Assembly: GCA_001304855.1 (NCBI GenBank)
Contig: BBZN01000034.1
Location: 1 to 46,680, forward strand
DNA length: 46,680 nucleotides
Direction of reading: 5' to 3'
DNA from: Clostridia bacterium UC5.1-1D2
Lineage (GTDB): Bacteria > Bacillota > Clostridia > Lachnospirales > Lachnospiraceae
Under the pieces are notes generated by a model. It saw only the letters and a program-made list of their open reading frames with translations, was not told where the DNA came from and did not search any database. Each line of letters starts with the position of its first letter. Positions within the stretch are counted from its first letter, which is position 1. Both the position numbers and the translations under genes were made by a program. Positions 1-9,834 of this stretch are shown piece by piece.

Positions 1-313
1 CTTTTAAGCTTCGGGCAGGAGCCTGGAGCGTGTCTGAAAATTGCTTTCTGACATCTGCGCGTCGCACTTTGTGGCAGATTTGGCCCCGATGAGGGAGGCG
101 CAGCGGGCTGCGCTCACTGAATGGAGCCAAATATGCCGGGTCTTGACACGGCGTGCAGATGGCGGCGGGAATGAATGTTCCGACACGCTCCGCCTGCCTG
201 CAGTCTGTTCTGTCTGTTATTATATCAGAATGTATGTTCGATTGCAAGGATTGATGTATAAATGGTGTTTTTTCAGAATAGGATAAAATAAAAGGCAAAA
301 AGGCGGCGCTGCC
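1..313. other. Intergenic region upstream of the carboxypeptidase gene
   Basis: Apart from the palindrome at 25-191, the stretch holds an A+T-rich segment from about 215 to 300 that probably carries the promoter of the downstream gene (a TATAAA sits near 255), but no clean -35 box is visible. Short open frames on both strands lack ribosome sites and resemble nothing I recognise. Confidence 0.5.
25..191. repeat. Large imperfect palindrome, possible MITE-like element
   Basis: The outer ends are a perfect 10-base inverted match (25-34 against 182-191). Inside lie a 12-base inverted match with one mismatch (GGCAGATTTGGC against GCCAAATATGCC) and a central perfect hairpin GCGCAGC-GG-GCTGCGC. The whole segment can fold into one long interrupted stem. 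No protein-coding case is convincing on either strand. It could be a nonautonomous mobile repeat or an intergenic hairpin repeat; copy number elsewhere in the genome would decide. Confidence 0.5.
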
Positions 314-1647
314 ATGAAACGATGGATTTGTTCAGCAGTATTAGCAGTTTCCCTGATCCTGGGCCCCGCAGAAGCGGCAGGCGGGGAGCTTAACATAGAT
401 AAGGGATGGGGAGCGCAGGCGGAGACCGGCTCTGCCTGCCGGGCGCAGAACCGTCCGCAGTCTCCGCGGAATCCGGCGATGGGGCGGAAGGGGACTTCCT
501 CAAGCTCTATGCCCAGTCCGCTGTGCTTATGGACGGCAGTACAGGCCGGGTCCTCTACGGCAAAGGGCAGGATATCATCCGCCCTATGGCCAGCACCACA
601 AAGATTATGACGTGTATCCTGGCCCTGGAGCTGGGAGGGTTGGACGACAAGGTCACTGCCTCCTCCTATGCGGCTTCACAGCCCAAAGTCCATCTGGGAG
701 TGCGCTCAGGCGAGGAATACCGGCTGGAGGATTTGCTCTATGCCTGATGCTGGAGTCTTACAATGACGCAGCCGTCATGATTGCCGAGCACATAGGAGGG
801 AGTACGGAGGAATTTGCAGCGCTTATGAACCAGAAGGCCAGGAGCCTGGGTTGTGAAAACACCTATTTTATAACTCCTAACGGCCTGGACGGAGCGGGGA
901 AGGATCAGGAGGGCAAAGAACGCATTCATTCCACCACAGCTACGGATCTGGCCCAGATCATGCGTTACTGCGTCACCCAGTCGCCGAAAAAGGATGAATT
1001 CCTTAAGATAACACAGACCCAGAACCACTATTTCACTGACCTGGCGGGAAAGCGCAGTTATAACTGCTGCAATCACAATGCAATGCTTACCATGATGGAG
1101 GGGGTGCTCTCCGGCAAGACAGGATTTACAGGAGGAGCCGGGTATTCCTATGTGGGAGCCATGGAAAATGAAGGGAGAACCTACATTATTGCTCTTTTAG
1201 GCTGCGGCTGGCCGCCCCACAAAACTTACAAATGGACAGACGCCAGAAAGCTGTACAACTATGGCCTGGAAAATTTCCGGATGCGGGATGTATTTCAGGA
1301 GGAAAACCTGGGAGAAATTCCGGTTACGGGAGGATTGTGCTGGGAGGAAGGAGGCCAGAGGGGTATGACCGGCCTCTCTCTGGGATTAAAACCGGAGGAG
1401 ATGCACCTGCCTCTCCTGCTGAAGGAGGATGAAGCTGTGCAGATCACAAAGCGCATTCCCGCCGTCCTTAAAGCGCCTGTGCGGAAGGGACAGCAGGTGG
1501 GCTCCATCGATTATACCTGGGCGGACGGCTTATCAGGCGATACCCGGTCTATGCAAAGGAGGGGGTGGAAGCCATGACATTTTCACGGGCTGTACGCCAT
1601 ATTATAATAATTTTTTGGGAGATGGAAAGAACTGCCATAAAATTTAA
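314..1647 (+). CDS. D-alanyl-D-alanine carboxypeptidase (DacF/DacA family, PBP5-like)
   Basis: Trims the terminal D-Ala from peptidoglycan stem peptides outside the membrane. The first ~22 residues form a signal peptide. All three penicillin-binding motifs are present in order: S-T-T-K near nt 592 (SxxK nucleophile), S-Y-N near 757 (SxN), K-T-G near 1117. A C-terminal hydrophobic stretch (HIIIIF) near 1590-1615 fits the usual membrane anchor. Frame breaks lie near 400-480, 747, 1516 and about 1612; at 747 and 1516 a lost C in a CCC run explains the change. Repaired length is about 445 residues. The end is uncertain: 1647 assumes a lost base in the T-run near 1612; without it the frame runs to 1705. 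Spore-forming Clostridia carry several paralogues, so the exact role (vegetative or spore cortex) is not decided. Confidence 0.9.
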
Positions 1648-1694
1648 ACTTTTCTTACAAATCGGATCATTGTATGAAGAATCCCCCGTTTTTG

Positions 1695-1724
1695 TTGACA
1701 TATGACAGCTTTTGTCATTATAAT
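1695..1724 (+). promoter_or_regulatory. Sigma-A-type promoter with dyad in the spacer
   Basis: TTGACA (1695-1700), 18-base spacer, TATAAT (1719-1724). The spacer holds a perfect inverted repeat ATGACA-GCTTT-TGTCAT (1702-1718) that could be an operator. It drives the glucosaminidase gene. Confidence 0.75.
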
Positions 1725-1795
1725 AGGAGTAATGTCAAAAATAGAAAATCATTCCTTTTCTGGATATGATGAAAATACGGGAGATATGTACATAT

Positions 1796-3926
1796 ATGAA
1801 GGGAAAAAAGTATAGAAGGGCGCTGGCGCTTGTGCTGGGCCTGATGCTGGCGGTGGAAACACCGGCGTCGTTTTCCACACATTTTAAGATATTTGATTCT
1901 TATGCATATATAGGGGCGGCCACGGTCAAGGCCACTTCACTGAATGTCCGCAGCGGAGCCGGAACCGGCTTCGCTGCAGTGGGCAGACTGGCAGCAGGAG
2001 CTGCCATAACCGTGGTCGGAGAGCAGACCGGAACGGACGGAAAAACATGGTATCAGATTCAGTACGCAGGGAGCAACGGGGCAGTGAACACAGGATACGT
2101 ATCCTCTGCTTATGTGCGGCTTCCTGTTTCTTACACGCCAGATGCGGACTTTGAAGCATATCTGACTTCACAGGGATTCCCGGAAAGCTATAAGAACGGT
2201 TTACGCCAGCTCCATGTCCAGTACCCTAACTGGGTATTTAAGGCCAAGAATACCGGGTTGGACTGGAATACCGTAATTGAAAATGAAAGCCTGCTGGGCC
2301 GCAACCTGGTGGCCACGGGCAGCGTATCTTCATGGAAATCCGTGGAATCAGGAGCCTACAACTGGGATAACAGCACCTGGACGGGGCTGGACGGGAGCAA
2401 CTGGGTGGCGGCCTCCACCGATATAATCCGGTATTACATGGATCCCAGGAACTTCCTGGACGAGACTTATGTGTTCCAGTTTCTGTCCCATGAATATGAC
2501 GGCAGTACACAGACGAGGGAGGGGCTTAACGGGCTTGTGGCCGGCACCTTTCTGTCGGGGACAACCAGTTCTACGGGAACCGGAGGCAGCGATTTTCAGG
2601 GGGAGGCAGCAGTTCGGGCGGACCGGGAGGCGGACCGGGCGCAGGCGTTGCAGGGCCGGGAGGAAGTTCCGGCTCAAGGGCGAATTCTACCTATGACGAC
2701 AGCCAGCATGGACCGGGAGTGTCGGGGACGGCAGGCAGCGGCAGTTCCGGCAGTCCGGGAACGGAGGAGAGCAGTTCGGGCGGCCCACAGGGAAATTCCG
2801 GGGAAGTGAGCCTGGAAGGGCCTCACGCTTCTATAACGCCCAGAGAGAGGAATCTGGTGGCTTCCAGCGTAAGCCTGGAGGGGCCGGGAAGCGGTGCGGA
2901 ACAAAGCCTGGAGGGCCCACGGCAGTTACAGGCGCAGGCGGGAGTAACGGAGGGGAAGGAAATCCAGGAGGCGGCGCCTCGCCTTACATCGACATTATAA
3001 TGAACGCAGGGGCCCAGTCGGGAGTAAGCCCCTATGTCCTGGCAGCCATGATTCTCCAGGAGCAGGGCAATAACGGTACAAGTCCCCTCATATCCGGAAG
3101 TTATTCAGGGTATGAAGGTTACTATAACTTTTTCAATGTGGAGGCATACCAGTCCGGATCCATGTCGGCTATTGAGATGGGGCTGCGCTACGCCTCCCAG
3201 TCCGGCAGCTATGGCCGTCCCTGGAACACGGTGGAGAAGTCCATCCGGGGCGGAGCCCAGAATTACGGCGATAATTATGTGAAAGCAGGGCAGAATACCT
3301 TCTATCTGAAGAAGTTTAACGTCCAGGGTGCAAACCTGTACAAGCATCAGTATATGAGCAATATCCAGGGAGCGGCCTCGGAGCTGCAAAGCTCGCCCAG
3401 GCTTACACTGCGGATCTTAAAAATTCGGCGCTGGAATTTCACATTCCTGTGTATTCCAATATGCCTGAACAGGCTTGCGTGGCTCCTACCGGAGACGGAA
3501 GCCCCAACAACAAGCTTTCAGGCCTGGGAGTGGAGGGCTTCAGCCTTACTCCGTCCTTTAATAAGGACACTCAGGAATATAATCTGATTGTAGACACTTC
3601 TGTAACCAGCCTTTCGGTTTATGGTACGGCTTTTGACTCCAATGCATCTGTGGAGGAACAGGCTCTGTGGCAGTGCCGGGCAACGGTATGGATATCATTG
3701 TTACCGTTACAGCCAGAATGGAAGTACGCGCAATTATACCATTCATATAGCCGTCCAGGCAGGAGGCGCCGTTCCGGGAAGCGCAACTGCGCCCGTTGAC
3801 GGAGGCGGAAGCAGCGGCGGAGGCGGCGCGGGACCGGGAGGTTCGGGAGGTCCGGGCAGCCCTGGCGACAGCAGCGGAAGCGGGCCCGGAGGAAGCAATA
3901 TCACCATTGTGGAGGTTCAGTCCTGA
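1796..3926 (+). CDS. Secreted SH3b / glucosaminidase (GH73-like) peptidoglycan hydrolase
   Basis: Predicted cell-wall beta-N-acetylglucosaminidase. Order of parts: signal peptide; bacterial SH3 domain (about nt 1920-2125, with the typical L-N-V-R-S-G start); start of the LytG-like catalytic module (2140-2560); a Gly/Ser/Pro-rich insert (about 2575-2965) containing three S-L-E-G-P repeats; the rest of the catalytic module (2985-3400) with the Q-E-Q-G motif supplying the likely catalytic Glu; a cadherin-like beta-sandwich (about 3505-3760); and a Gly/Ser-rich tail. ATG 1796 is preferred over in-frame ATG 1766 because it follows GGGAG and begins directly with a basic signal-peptide n-region. Frame breaks occur near 2600, 2915, 3390, 3655 and 3716, each repaired by one added G or C; repaired length about 711 residues. 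Confidence 0.8.
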
Positions 3927-3970
3927 CAGGCAGTTACGGGAAACATTACGATCAGAAAGTGGGAGTTCAT

Positions 3971-5626
3971 ATGATAAAACGAATGAGACGCAGGGCCGCA
4001 GCAGCTGCGGCGGCCTTTGTGATGCTGATGACCATATCCGCCGGCGCCTTTACGGCATGGGCGGCCAACGGAAGAATCGCTTTTTCCGACCCCTCCGCAA
4101 CGGTGGGCGGTCAGGTGAGCGTAAATATGAAGGTAACCAGCAGTGAGAATCTGGAAAGCGTCAACGTGATGCTGGCCTACGACGCCAATGTGCTGGAGTT
4201 TGTAAGCGGCACCAATGCGGAGGGGGACGCCGGGGCTGTCCGCGTCCGTGGGGACGGAGGAACGCCCAACACCAAGACGCTGGCCTTCACCCTTAAGTTC
4301 AATGCACGAACAGCGGGAACCAGCAAAATCACAGTTACCAGCCAGGAGGTGTATGATTCCAACTCCCAGCTGGTGACGGTGGATCAGGTGGGCAGCTCCA
4401 CCGTGACGGTGGGGGCGCTCCAGACCGCATCAAAGGATGCCACCCTTCAATCCCTTCAGGTATCTCCCGGAACTTTGACGCCTCAGTTTTCGCCGGATGT
4501 GGACACCTACTCCGTAACGGTGGGGACAGATGTGGAGAAGCTGATTGTCACTGCAAAAAGCACAGATGATAACGCCACCAATGTAGTATCCGGCTATGAA
4601 GATCTGCAGATGGGCGAGAACCGGGTGACCTGCAAGGTTACGGCCCAGGACGGAGAGACCACGAAGGAATATGTCATTGTGGTTACGAAGGCCGAGGGAG
4701 GCGCCAGTGCGGAGGGGTCGGGTCTGGCTACCGGCGTTAAGATGAAGATATCCAAGCGCGAGATTACGGTTCTGGAGCCGGATGAATCTGTAAAGATACC
4801 GGAAGGCTTTAAGGAGAGTATTATCAATATTGATGATAACAACAAAGTGCGCGGCTGGGTATGGGGCGGCGAGACGGAGCACCAGTATTGTATTGTCTAC
4901 GGTATGAACGAGGCGGGAGAGACGAATTTCTACCGTTACGACATGAAAGATACGGAGCGGACCATTCAGCGTTACTTTGAGGATCCGGCCGTCCAGAGCA
5001 TGGTATCCAAGGCTGATTACGACCAGCTGGCAGACACCTATGACAAACTTTGTGATGATTATAAGATGTTCCAGATATTCCTGGTTGCAGCCATTCTTAT
5101 TGCAGTAGGCCTGTTGGTTCTGGTGCTGGTGGTTGTGCTGAGAAAAAAGGATAACGGTACAGGCGGCCGGGGCAGGGCCATCCCGGGGGAACGCCGGGGC
5201 AGGAGAGCGCCTGCAGACGGCTCCGGGGATCTGCCGGATCAGGAAGATGATTACGACAGCGAAGAACCGTATCAGGATGAATATGAGGATGACTTCTACG
5301 AAGAAGATGTCTATGAGGATGAGGACGGGGCTGAGGGCGAATACCAGGATGGCTCCGGGGACGACGGCTATTATGATCAGGGGGAAGATGAATACCGGCA
5401 GGAGTATGAGCCGGGACAGAGGAACCCTGTACCCTCAGGCAGCTCCAGGGACTCCGCAAGGGAATTGAGGGAACACCGGGAGGCCGCCTGCACAAGCGTA
5501 CCTGCACGTCCTGTCCAGGCTCGTCCTGAGATTAAACCTCCTGTAAAAACACCGGAGCCGGACAGAAGAAAACCGGAGCCTGTGCCTGAGGATGACGAAG
5601 ATGATTTTGAAATCTTTGATCTGTAA
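3971..5626 (+). CDS. Cohesin-like, membrane-anchored surface protein with acidic cytoplasmic tail
   Basis: 551 residues, intact. Signal peptide (residues 1-30); cohesin-like beta domain (about 32-150, beginning G-R-I-A-F-S-D-P and containing the V-N-V-M-L-A-Y-D strand typical of cohesins); cadherin-like beta-sandwich (about 155-240) related to that at the end of the preceding protein; a linker domain; one transmembrane helix (about 366-390) followed by R-K-K; then a ~160-residue tail very rich in Asp, Glu, Tyr and Pro, predicted cytoplasmic. ATG 3971 is chosen over GTG 3959 because GGGAG lies five bases upstream. It follows the glucosaminidase gene by 44 bases and is probably co-transcribed. 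No dockerin partner is visible here; a cellulosome role is not implied, since cohesin-like folds occur in many clostridial surface proteins. Confidence 0.75.
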   Translation: MIKRMRRRAAAAAAAFVMLMTISAGAFTAWAANGRIAFSDPSATVGGQVSVNMKVTSSENLESVNVMLAYDANVLEFVSGTNAEGDAGAVRVRGDGGTPNTKTLAFTLKFNARTAGTSKITVTSQEVYDSNSQLVTVDQVGSSTVTVGALQTASKDATLQSLQVSPGTLTPQFSPDVDTYSVTVGTDVEKLIVTAKSTDDNATNVVSGYEDLQMGENRVTCKVTAQDGETTKEYVIVVTKAEGGASAEGSGLATGVKMKISKREITVLEPDESVKIPEGFKESIINIDDNNKVRGWVWGGETEHQYCIVYGMNEAGETNFYRYDMKDTERTIQRYFEDPAVQSMVSKADYDQLADTYDKLCDDYKMFQIFLVAAILIAVGLLVLVLVVVLRKKDNGTGGRGRAIPGERRGRRAPADGSGDLPDQEDDYDSEEPYQDEYEDDFYEEDVYEDEDGAEGEYQDGSGDDGYYDQGEDEYRQEYEPGQRNPVPSGSSRDSARELREHREAACTSVPARPVQARPEIKPPVKTPEPDRRKPEPVPEDDEDDFEIFDL

Positions 5627-5720
5627 TCCGCTGGGGGCCCTTTATCTGGCGCAGGTCTTTGGCAGCCGGAAGCCATGACGGGGGAAAGGGTGTCCGGCAC
5701 ATAGTGGTTTTAATATTCAG

Positions 5721-5754
5721 GACAGCCGTCTGCAGCAGCAGGCGGCTGTCTTTT
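5721..5754 (+). terminator. Rho-independent terminator
   Basis: Perfect 8-base stem GACAGCCG/CGGCTGTC followed by TTTT, about 95 bases after the cohesin-like gene. Confidence 0.8.
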
Positions 5755-5812
5755 GCCAACCAGTAAAGAACCGTATCCTGAAAATCCTGCCGGAAACCAC
5801 CGGTTATAGACG

Positions 5813-5841
5813 TTGCAGCCGGAAGAAAGATCTGGTAGAAT
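5813..5841 (+). promoter_or_regulatory. Promoter of the LRR protein gene
   Basis: TTGCAG, 17-base spacer, TAGAAT, ending 56 bases before the start codon. Confidence 0.55.
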
Positions 5842-5897
5842 AAAGCAATGGAGCGCCCCTAACGCTTCAATTTACCTATGAGAGAGAGAATGCATAT

Positions 5898-7782
5898 ATG
5901 AAGCTGACAGAACTCAGATGTACTGCCTGCAACGGCACTTTAAAACTGGATGAGAAAAATCCCAATATGGCAGTGTGTGAATACTGCAAGTCCCGCTATG
6001 TGCTGGAGGACGAGGGAAGCGGTAATGTAAGGCTGGCAGAGGAACCGATGAAGAGGAACTATGTGCCGGTTTACAACCCGGCTCCTAAAAGGCGGGAAGA
6101 TCCTACGGATGGAAAGGGGGAGCCGCCCTGGCGGCCGGATGTATTCTGCTGATGGCATCTGCGCTTATTATCAATATTCAAAAGGATTTAGTCCGGGATA
6201 CCCGCAGGCCAGCCGCCGCCTCCTTCGCCTATGAAACAGATACAGGAACGGGAGAGCCGGAAGGGAAGAAGGAAGCCCTGACCGGCATATTTGGAGATAT
6301 GGCGGCCGCAGTTTCAGGCAAGCCTGCAGACAGCCTCAGCGATGAGGAGCTGGCGGCTTTTAAATGGCTGGAATACAGATATTCCGGCGATTACATCATG
6401 GTGGGATACAGCTTTGATGATCCGGGAGAAGATCCACAGGCTTTCCTCACGTGGCTGGAGTTTCCCCGTGACAATGCAGATTTGAATATGAAAGCTCTGA
6501 CGCGCTTTCACGGTCTTAAAGCCCTGAATGTGGCAAATTACCTGAATCCCCAGGAGATCGAGGGGCTGGAACTGGAATCTCTGGGCTGTTACAGCGAAAC
6601 TCCTGCTGAGGTGGCGGCAGGCCTGGAGAATCCGGGCGGGCTGAAGTCGCTGTCCATAACCGGCGGGCTCAGAAGCCTGGAGGGGCTCGGTGAATTTTCC
6701 GGACTGGAGCGGCTGGAGGTGGGAGGTTCTTACCTTACGGATATTAAGCCTCTGGCTAATATGAAATCCCTTAAGTCCCTTACCCTCACCTACTGCCATG
6801 AGGTTACGGATTTTTCGGTGCTCTATGTGATGGATGGGCTGGAGGAATTGTCCGTGGAGTCGGAGGGAATCCGCGATATCGGTTTTGTGAAAAACATGCC
6901 GTCTCTCAGGTCCTTTGCCCTGTCCCGCGGGGAACTGCTGAATCTGGATCCTCTGGAGGGAGCCCCCGCCCTTACGTCCCTGACCATTGAATCCTGCGGT
7001 GAGCTGAAGGACATGAACTCCGTATCCGGTCTGACGGGGCTGGAATCTCTGTCCCTGGAAGTTCCCTACGGCTGCGAAAAGCCGGATCTGAGAGGCCTTA
7101 CAAATCTTAGGACGCTGGATCTATCCGGCATGGATACGGTTGGGTATCTGCCGGGCATGACTGCTCTTGAAAAGCTTTCCCTGAAGCGTGTGACCATTGA
7201 CTCCCCGGCTTCCTTCAGTGGGCTTGGAACCTGAGACATCTGAAATGTTCCTACATATCCTCCGATACCAGCTGGAATTTTGTTACCTCTGTCCCGGCCC
7301 TGGAGATAGTGGAACTCACGGGCGTGGCCACCTATAAGGATATATCCGGCCTGTTTGGAATGCCCGCCTTAAAGGAATTGTATTTAAACGGCGTGGAGTG
7401 TGAACTGGATTTCTCAAAACTGACTCCCAGCCAGACGCTGGAGCGCCTTGAGATGGACGGAATGAAGCTGTACAAAAACGTTCAGATCAGCGGAGGAGGA
7501 GGAATCGTGTATGTGGATTATGACAAAGTTAATTTGAACGAACATCTGGATTTTCTGGCGAACTATCCCGGGCTTAAGAGCCTGAGCCTGGCGGATAACC
7601 AGCTCACCGGCCTGGAATTTGTTTCCGGCCTTATGAATCTGGAGAGGCTGGACATAAGCGGCAATTACGTGACGGATTTAAAACCCCTGACGGCTCTTGA
7701 GAAGCTGAACGTTCTGGAATGCAAAGGAAATCCGGTGGAAAATTACCGGGTTCTGGGTGAAAATGTAACGATAATACAGTAG
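5898..7782 (+). CDS. Zinc-ribbon / transmembrane / leucine-rich-repeat protein
   Basis: Unknown function. The N-terminus has a zinc ribbon with paired C-x2-C motifs (C-T-A-C and C-E-Y-C, residues ~9-36), then a basic linker, one hydrophobic helix (about residues 76-92), and a long C-terminal half of roughly 22-residue leucine-rich repeats similar to the internalin/bacterial LRR_4 class (for example L-E-R-L-D-I-S-G-N-Y-V-T-D-L-K-P-L). The topology suggests a cytoplasmic ribbon with LRRs outside, a common architecture in Lachnospiraceae and probably used for binding proteins or cell-wall ligands. Frame breaks near 6115 (five-G run, one G lost, which hides the membrane helix) and 7228; repaired length about 628 residues. 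Start 5898 follows GAGAGAGAA. No enzymatic domain is seen. Confidence 0.7.
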
Positions 7783-7798
7783 ATTGGCGGCAGGCTCT

Positions 7799-7827
7799 GC
7801 CTGCGGCGCCCTTCAGGCAGGCCTTTT
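7799..7827 (+). terminator. Probable terminator after LRR gene
   Basis: GCCTGC / GCAGGC stem with a 12-base loop, followed by CTTTTCTT. Confidence 0.5.
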
Positions 7828-7847
7828 CTTGTATCCCAAATAATACA

Positions 7848-7876
7848 GTGACAATTGGGGTAAAATGTAGTATACT
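7848..7876 (+). promoter_or_regulatory. Promoter of the FprA-type flavoprotein gene
   Basis: GTGACA, 17-base spacer, TATACT, with the start codon 60 bases downstream. Confidence 0.6.
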
Positions 7877-7936
7877 TCTAATCGAAACGATATATTGATT
7901 ATATTTTAACGAATTCTTGGTGAAAGGAAGGCCAAT

Positions 7937-9138
7937 ATGTACTGTGTGAAAAAATGAATGAACAGCTGTTTTGGGTCGGGGGAACGGACCGCAGGCTGGC
8001 TCTGTTTGAAAATGCGTACCCGATTCCCAAAGGTATTTCCTATAATGCATATCTTCTCACAGATGAGAAAACGGTGCTTTTCGATACGGTGGACCGGGCG
8101 ATTGCCGAACAATTTTTTGAAAATATAGAATCTATTCTAAAGGGCCGTCCTTTGGATTATGTTGTGGTGAACCACATGGAGCCGGATCACTGTGCCACGC
8201 TGGGGGAAATTGTCCTCAGGTATCCCAATGTGAAAATTGTCTGCAATGCAAAGACGGTGCCTATTATCAAGCAGTTTTACAATTTTGACATCGATTCCAG
8301 GACTGTGATTGTTAAGGAAAATGATACCTTCTCCTCCGGGGAACATACATTCACTTTCCTCATGGCCCCCATGGTCCACTGGCCGGAGGTTATGGTGACC
8401 TACGACATGAAGGATAAGGTCCTCTTTTCCGCAGACGCCTTCGGAACCTTCGGAGCCATGAACGGCAATCTCTTTGCAGACGAGCTTCAGTTTGAGAGGG
8501 ACTGGCTGGATGATTCCAGACGGTATTATACCAATATTGTAGGGAAATACGGGCCTTCTGTGCAGACGCTGCTGAAGAAAGTTTCCACCCTTGATATCCA
8601 GGTTCTCTGCCCTCTCCACGGCCCTGTGTGGCGCAGAAACATCCAGTGGTATATGGACAAATATAAGACTTGGAGCAGTTATGAACCGGAGGAAAGGGCT
8701 TTGATGATCGCCTATGGTTCCATATACGGCAATACGGAAAATGCAGCCAATATTCTCGCCGGTCTGCTGGGAGACAGGGGAGTGAAGGGCATCGCTATGT
8801 ATGACGTTTCCGCCACCCATCCCTCCGTCATCCTTTCCGAGGCGTTTCGCTGCAGCCATCTTGTATTTGCGTCGGCAACTTACAACGGAGGTATTTTCAG
8901 CAATATGGAGCATTTGCTGATGGATATGAAAGCCCACAGCCTCCAGAACAGGACTGTGGCAATTATAGAAAACGGTTCCTGGGGCGTAATGTCAGGAAAA
9001 CAGATGCGGGAGCTCCTCGGCTCCATGAAGAATATGACAATTCTGGAGAATACGGTGACTCTTAAGTCCTCGCTGAAGGAGCCGCAGATGGCGGAACTGG
9101 AGGCATTGGCAGATCAGATTGCGGCTTCCATGGCATAG
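7937..9138 (+). CDS. FprA-family A-type flavoprotein (flavodiiron O2/NO reductase)
   Basis: Reduces O2 to water (and/or NO) in anaerobes, taking electrons from rubredoxin. The N-terminal metallo-beta-lactamase-like domain shows the diiron ligands H-M-E-P-D-H (nt ~8173), the A-D-A-F-G-T-F-G segment (~8433) and C-P-L-H-G-P-V-W (~8608); the C-terminal third is a flavodoxin domain with the FMN loop Y-G-S-I-Y-G-N-T-E-N. The start at 7937 gives M-Y-C-V-K-K, the usual beginning of this family, behind AAGGAAGG; it requires one lost A in the A-run near 7950. Without that repair the first in-frame ATG is 7954. Repaired length about 400 residues. No rubredoxin gene is adjacent. Confidence 0.92.
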
Positions 9139-9208
9139 AATATGTTTGAATATTCATACGCCGCCCGCTGCGCGCCTTTTATTAAGCAGCGTCCTGGCTA
9201 TTAAAAAA

Positions 9209-9262
9209 CAGAAAAAGTAAGCAGGCTGAGTGAGAAGTGTTGCAGCCGGCTTATTTTTTCTG
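9209..9262. terminator. Bidirectional terminator between convergent genes
   Basis: Near-perfect 20-base stem (9209-9228 with 9243-9262; one G-U pair, one mismatch), A-rich on the left and T-rich on the right, so it can end transcription from both fprA and the facing regulator gene. Confidence 0.75.
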
Positions 9263-9366
9263 CTTTATCTGTATTATAATACAGGAATTACATGTATCAT
9301 ATAGAATATTTTATTGTATTTTTCCAGATGCTGTAGTAAAATAGTAGAAAATCAGGGGTACTTCTT

Positions 9367-9705
9367 TCAGTCGGAATTACCCTTTATGAGTTTTATCAAT
9401 TGTCTGATAATGGGAAGTAAAGACTGGGCTTCCAGGTTGCTGCAGTTTTGAAGCTCCCACAGCAGCTGCTGCTTATAATCGTCGGACATCTCAGATACCG
9501 GATAGAAGATGCGGTCGGCCGGAATACGCAACGTGGTAACTAAAGGATAGAGAACCTCGAATTTTGGGTTCCCGCGGAAATTTTCAATATTGATTATGGT
9601 ACGGACATCAATGCCCAGCTTTTCTGCTAATGCAGCCTGGGACAATCCCTGTTCTTCACGGGCTTTGCGGATGACCGTACCTAATGTTTTAACGTAATCA
9701 TGCAT
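9367..9705 (-). CDS. XRE-family helix-turn-helix transcriptional regulator
   Basis: 112 residues, intact. The helix-turn-helix (Cro/C1 type) fills residues ~8-65 with the usual L-S-Q-A-A-L-A-E-K-L-G core; the rest is a short alpha-helical tail that may serve dimerisation. The start codon follows a GAGGTG ribosome site. A 12-base perfect palindrome at 9724-9735 directly upstream is a plausible autoregulatory operator. The divergent neighbour is a diguanylate cyclase gene, which it might also control. Target genes cannot be told from sequence alone. Confidence 0.85.
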   Translation of the reverse strand: MHDYVKTLGTVIRKAREEQGLSQAALAEKLGIDVRTIINIENFRGNPKFEVLYPLVTTLRIPADRIFYPVSEMSDDYKQQLLWELQNCSNLEAQSLLPIIRQLIKLIKGNSD

Positions 9706-9723
9706 TGTGATTCACCTCAATAC

Positions 9724-9735
9724 TAGTGTACACTA
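9724..9735. promoter_or_regulatory. Palindromic operator candidate TAGTGTACACTA
   Basis: Perfect 12-base palindrome between the XRE regulator start and the divergent cyclase gene, 19 bases from the regulator's start codon. Position and symmetry suit a dimeric repressor; binding by this XRE protein is inferred. Confidence 0.5.
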
Positions 9736-9834
9736 CAGATTATATATTATGAATTACTATGGAATACAGATATTCAATGAATCAAAATACATGCAGCAAA
9801 GATACATAGGGTAAGGAAAGGGACAGGCTTGCAG

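Noticed and set aside
4..186. 60-codon minus-strand ORF at the left edge
   Set aside because: It coincides with the large palindrome and its composition follows that repeat; no ribosome site.
227..240. LexA-like box AGAATGTATGTTCG upstream of the carboxypeptidase gene
   Set aside because: Only one half-site is good, the promoter is not well defined and the gene is not an expected SOS target.
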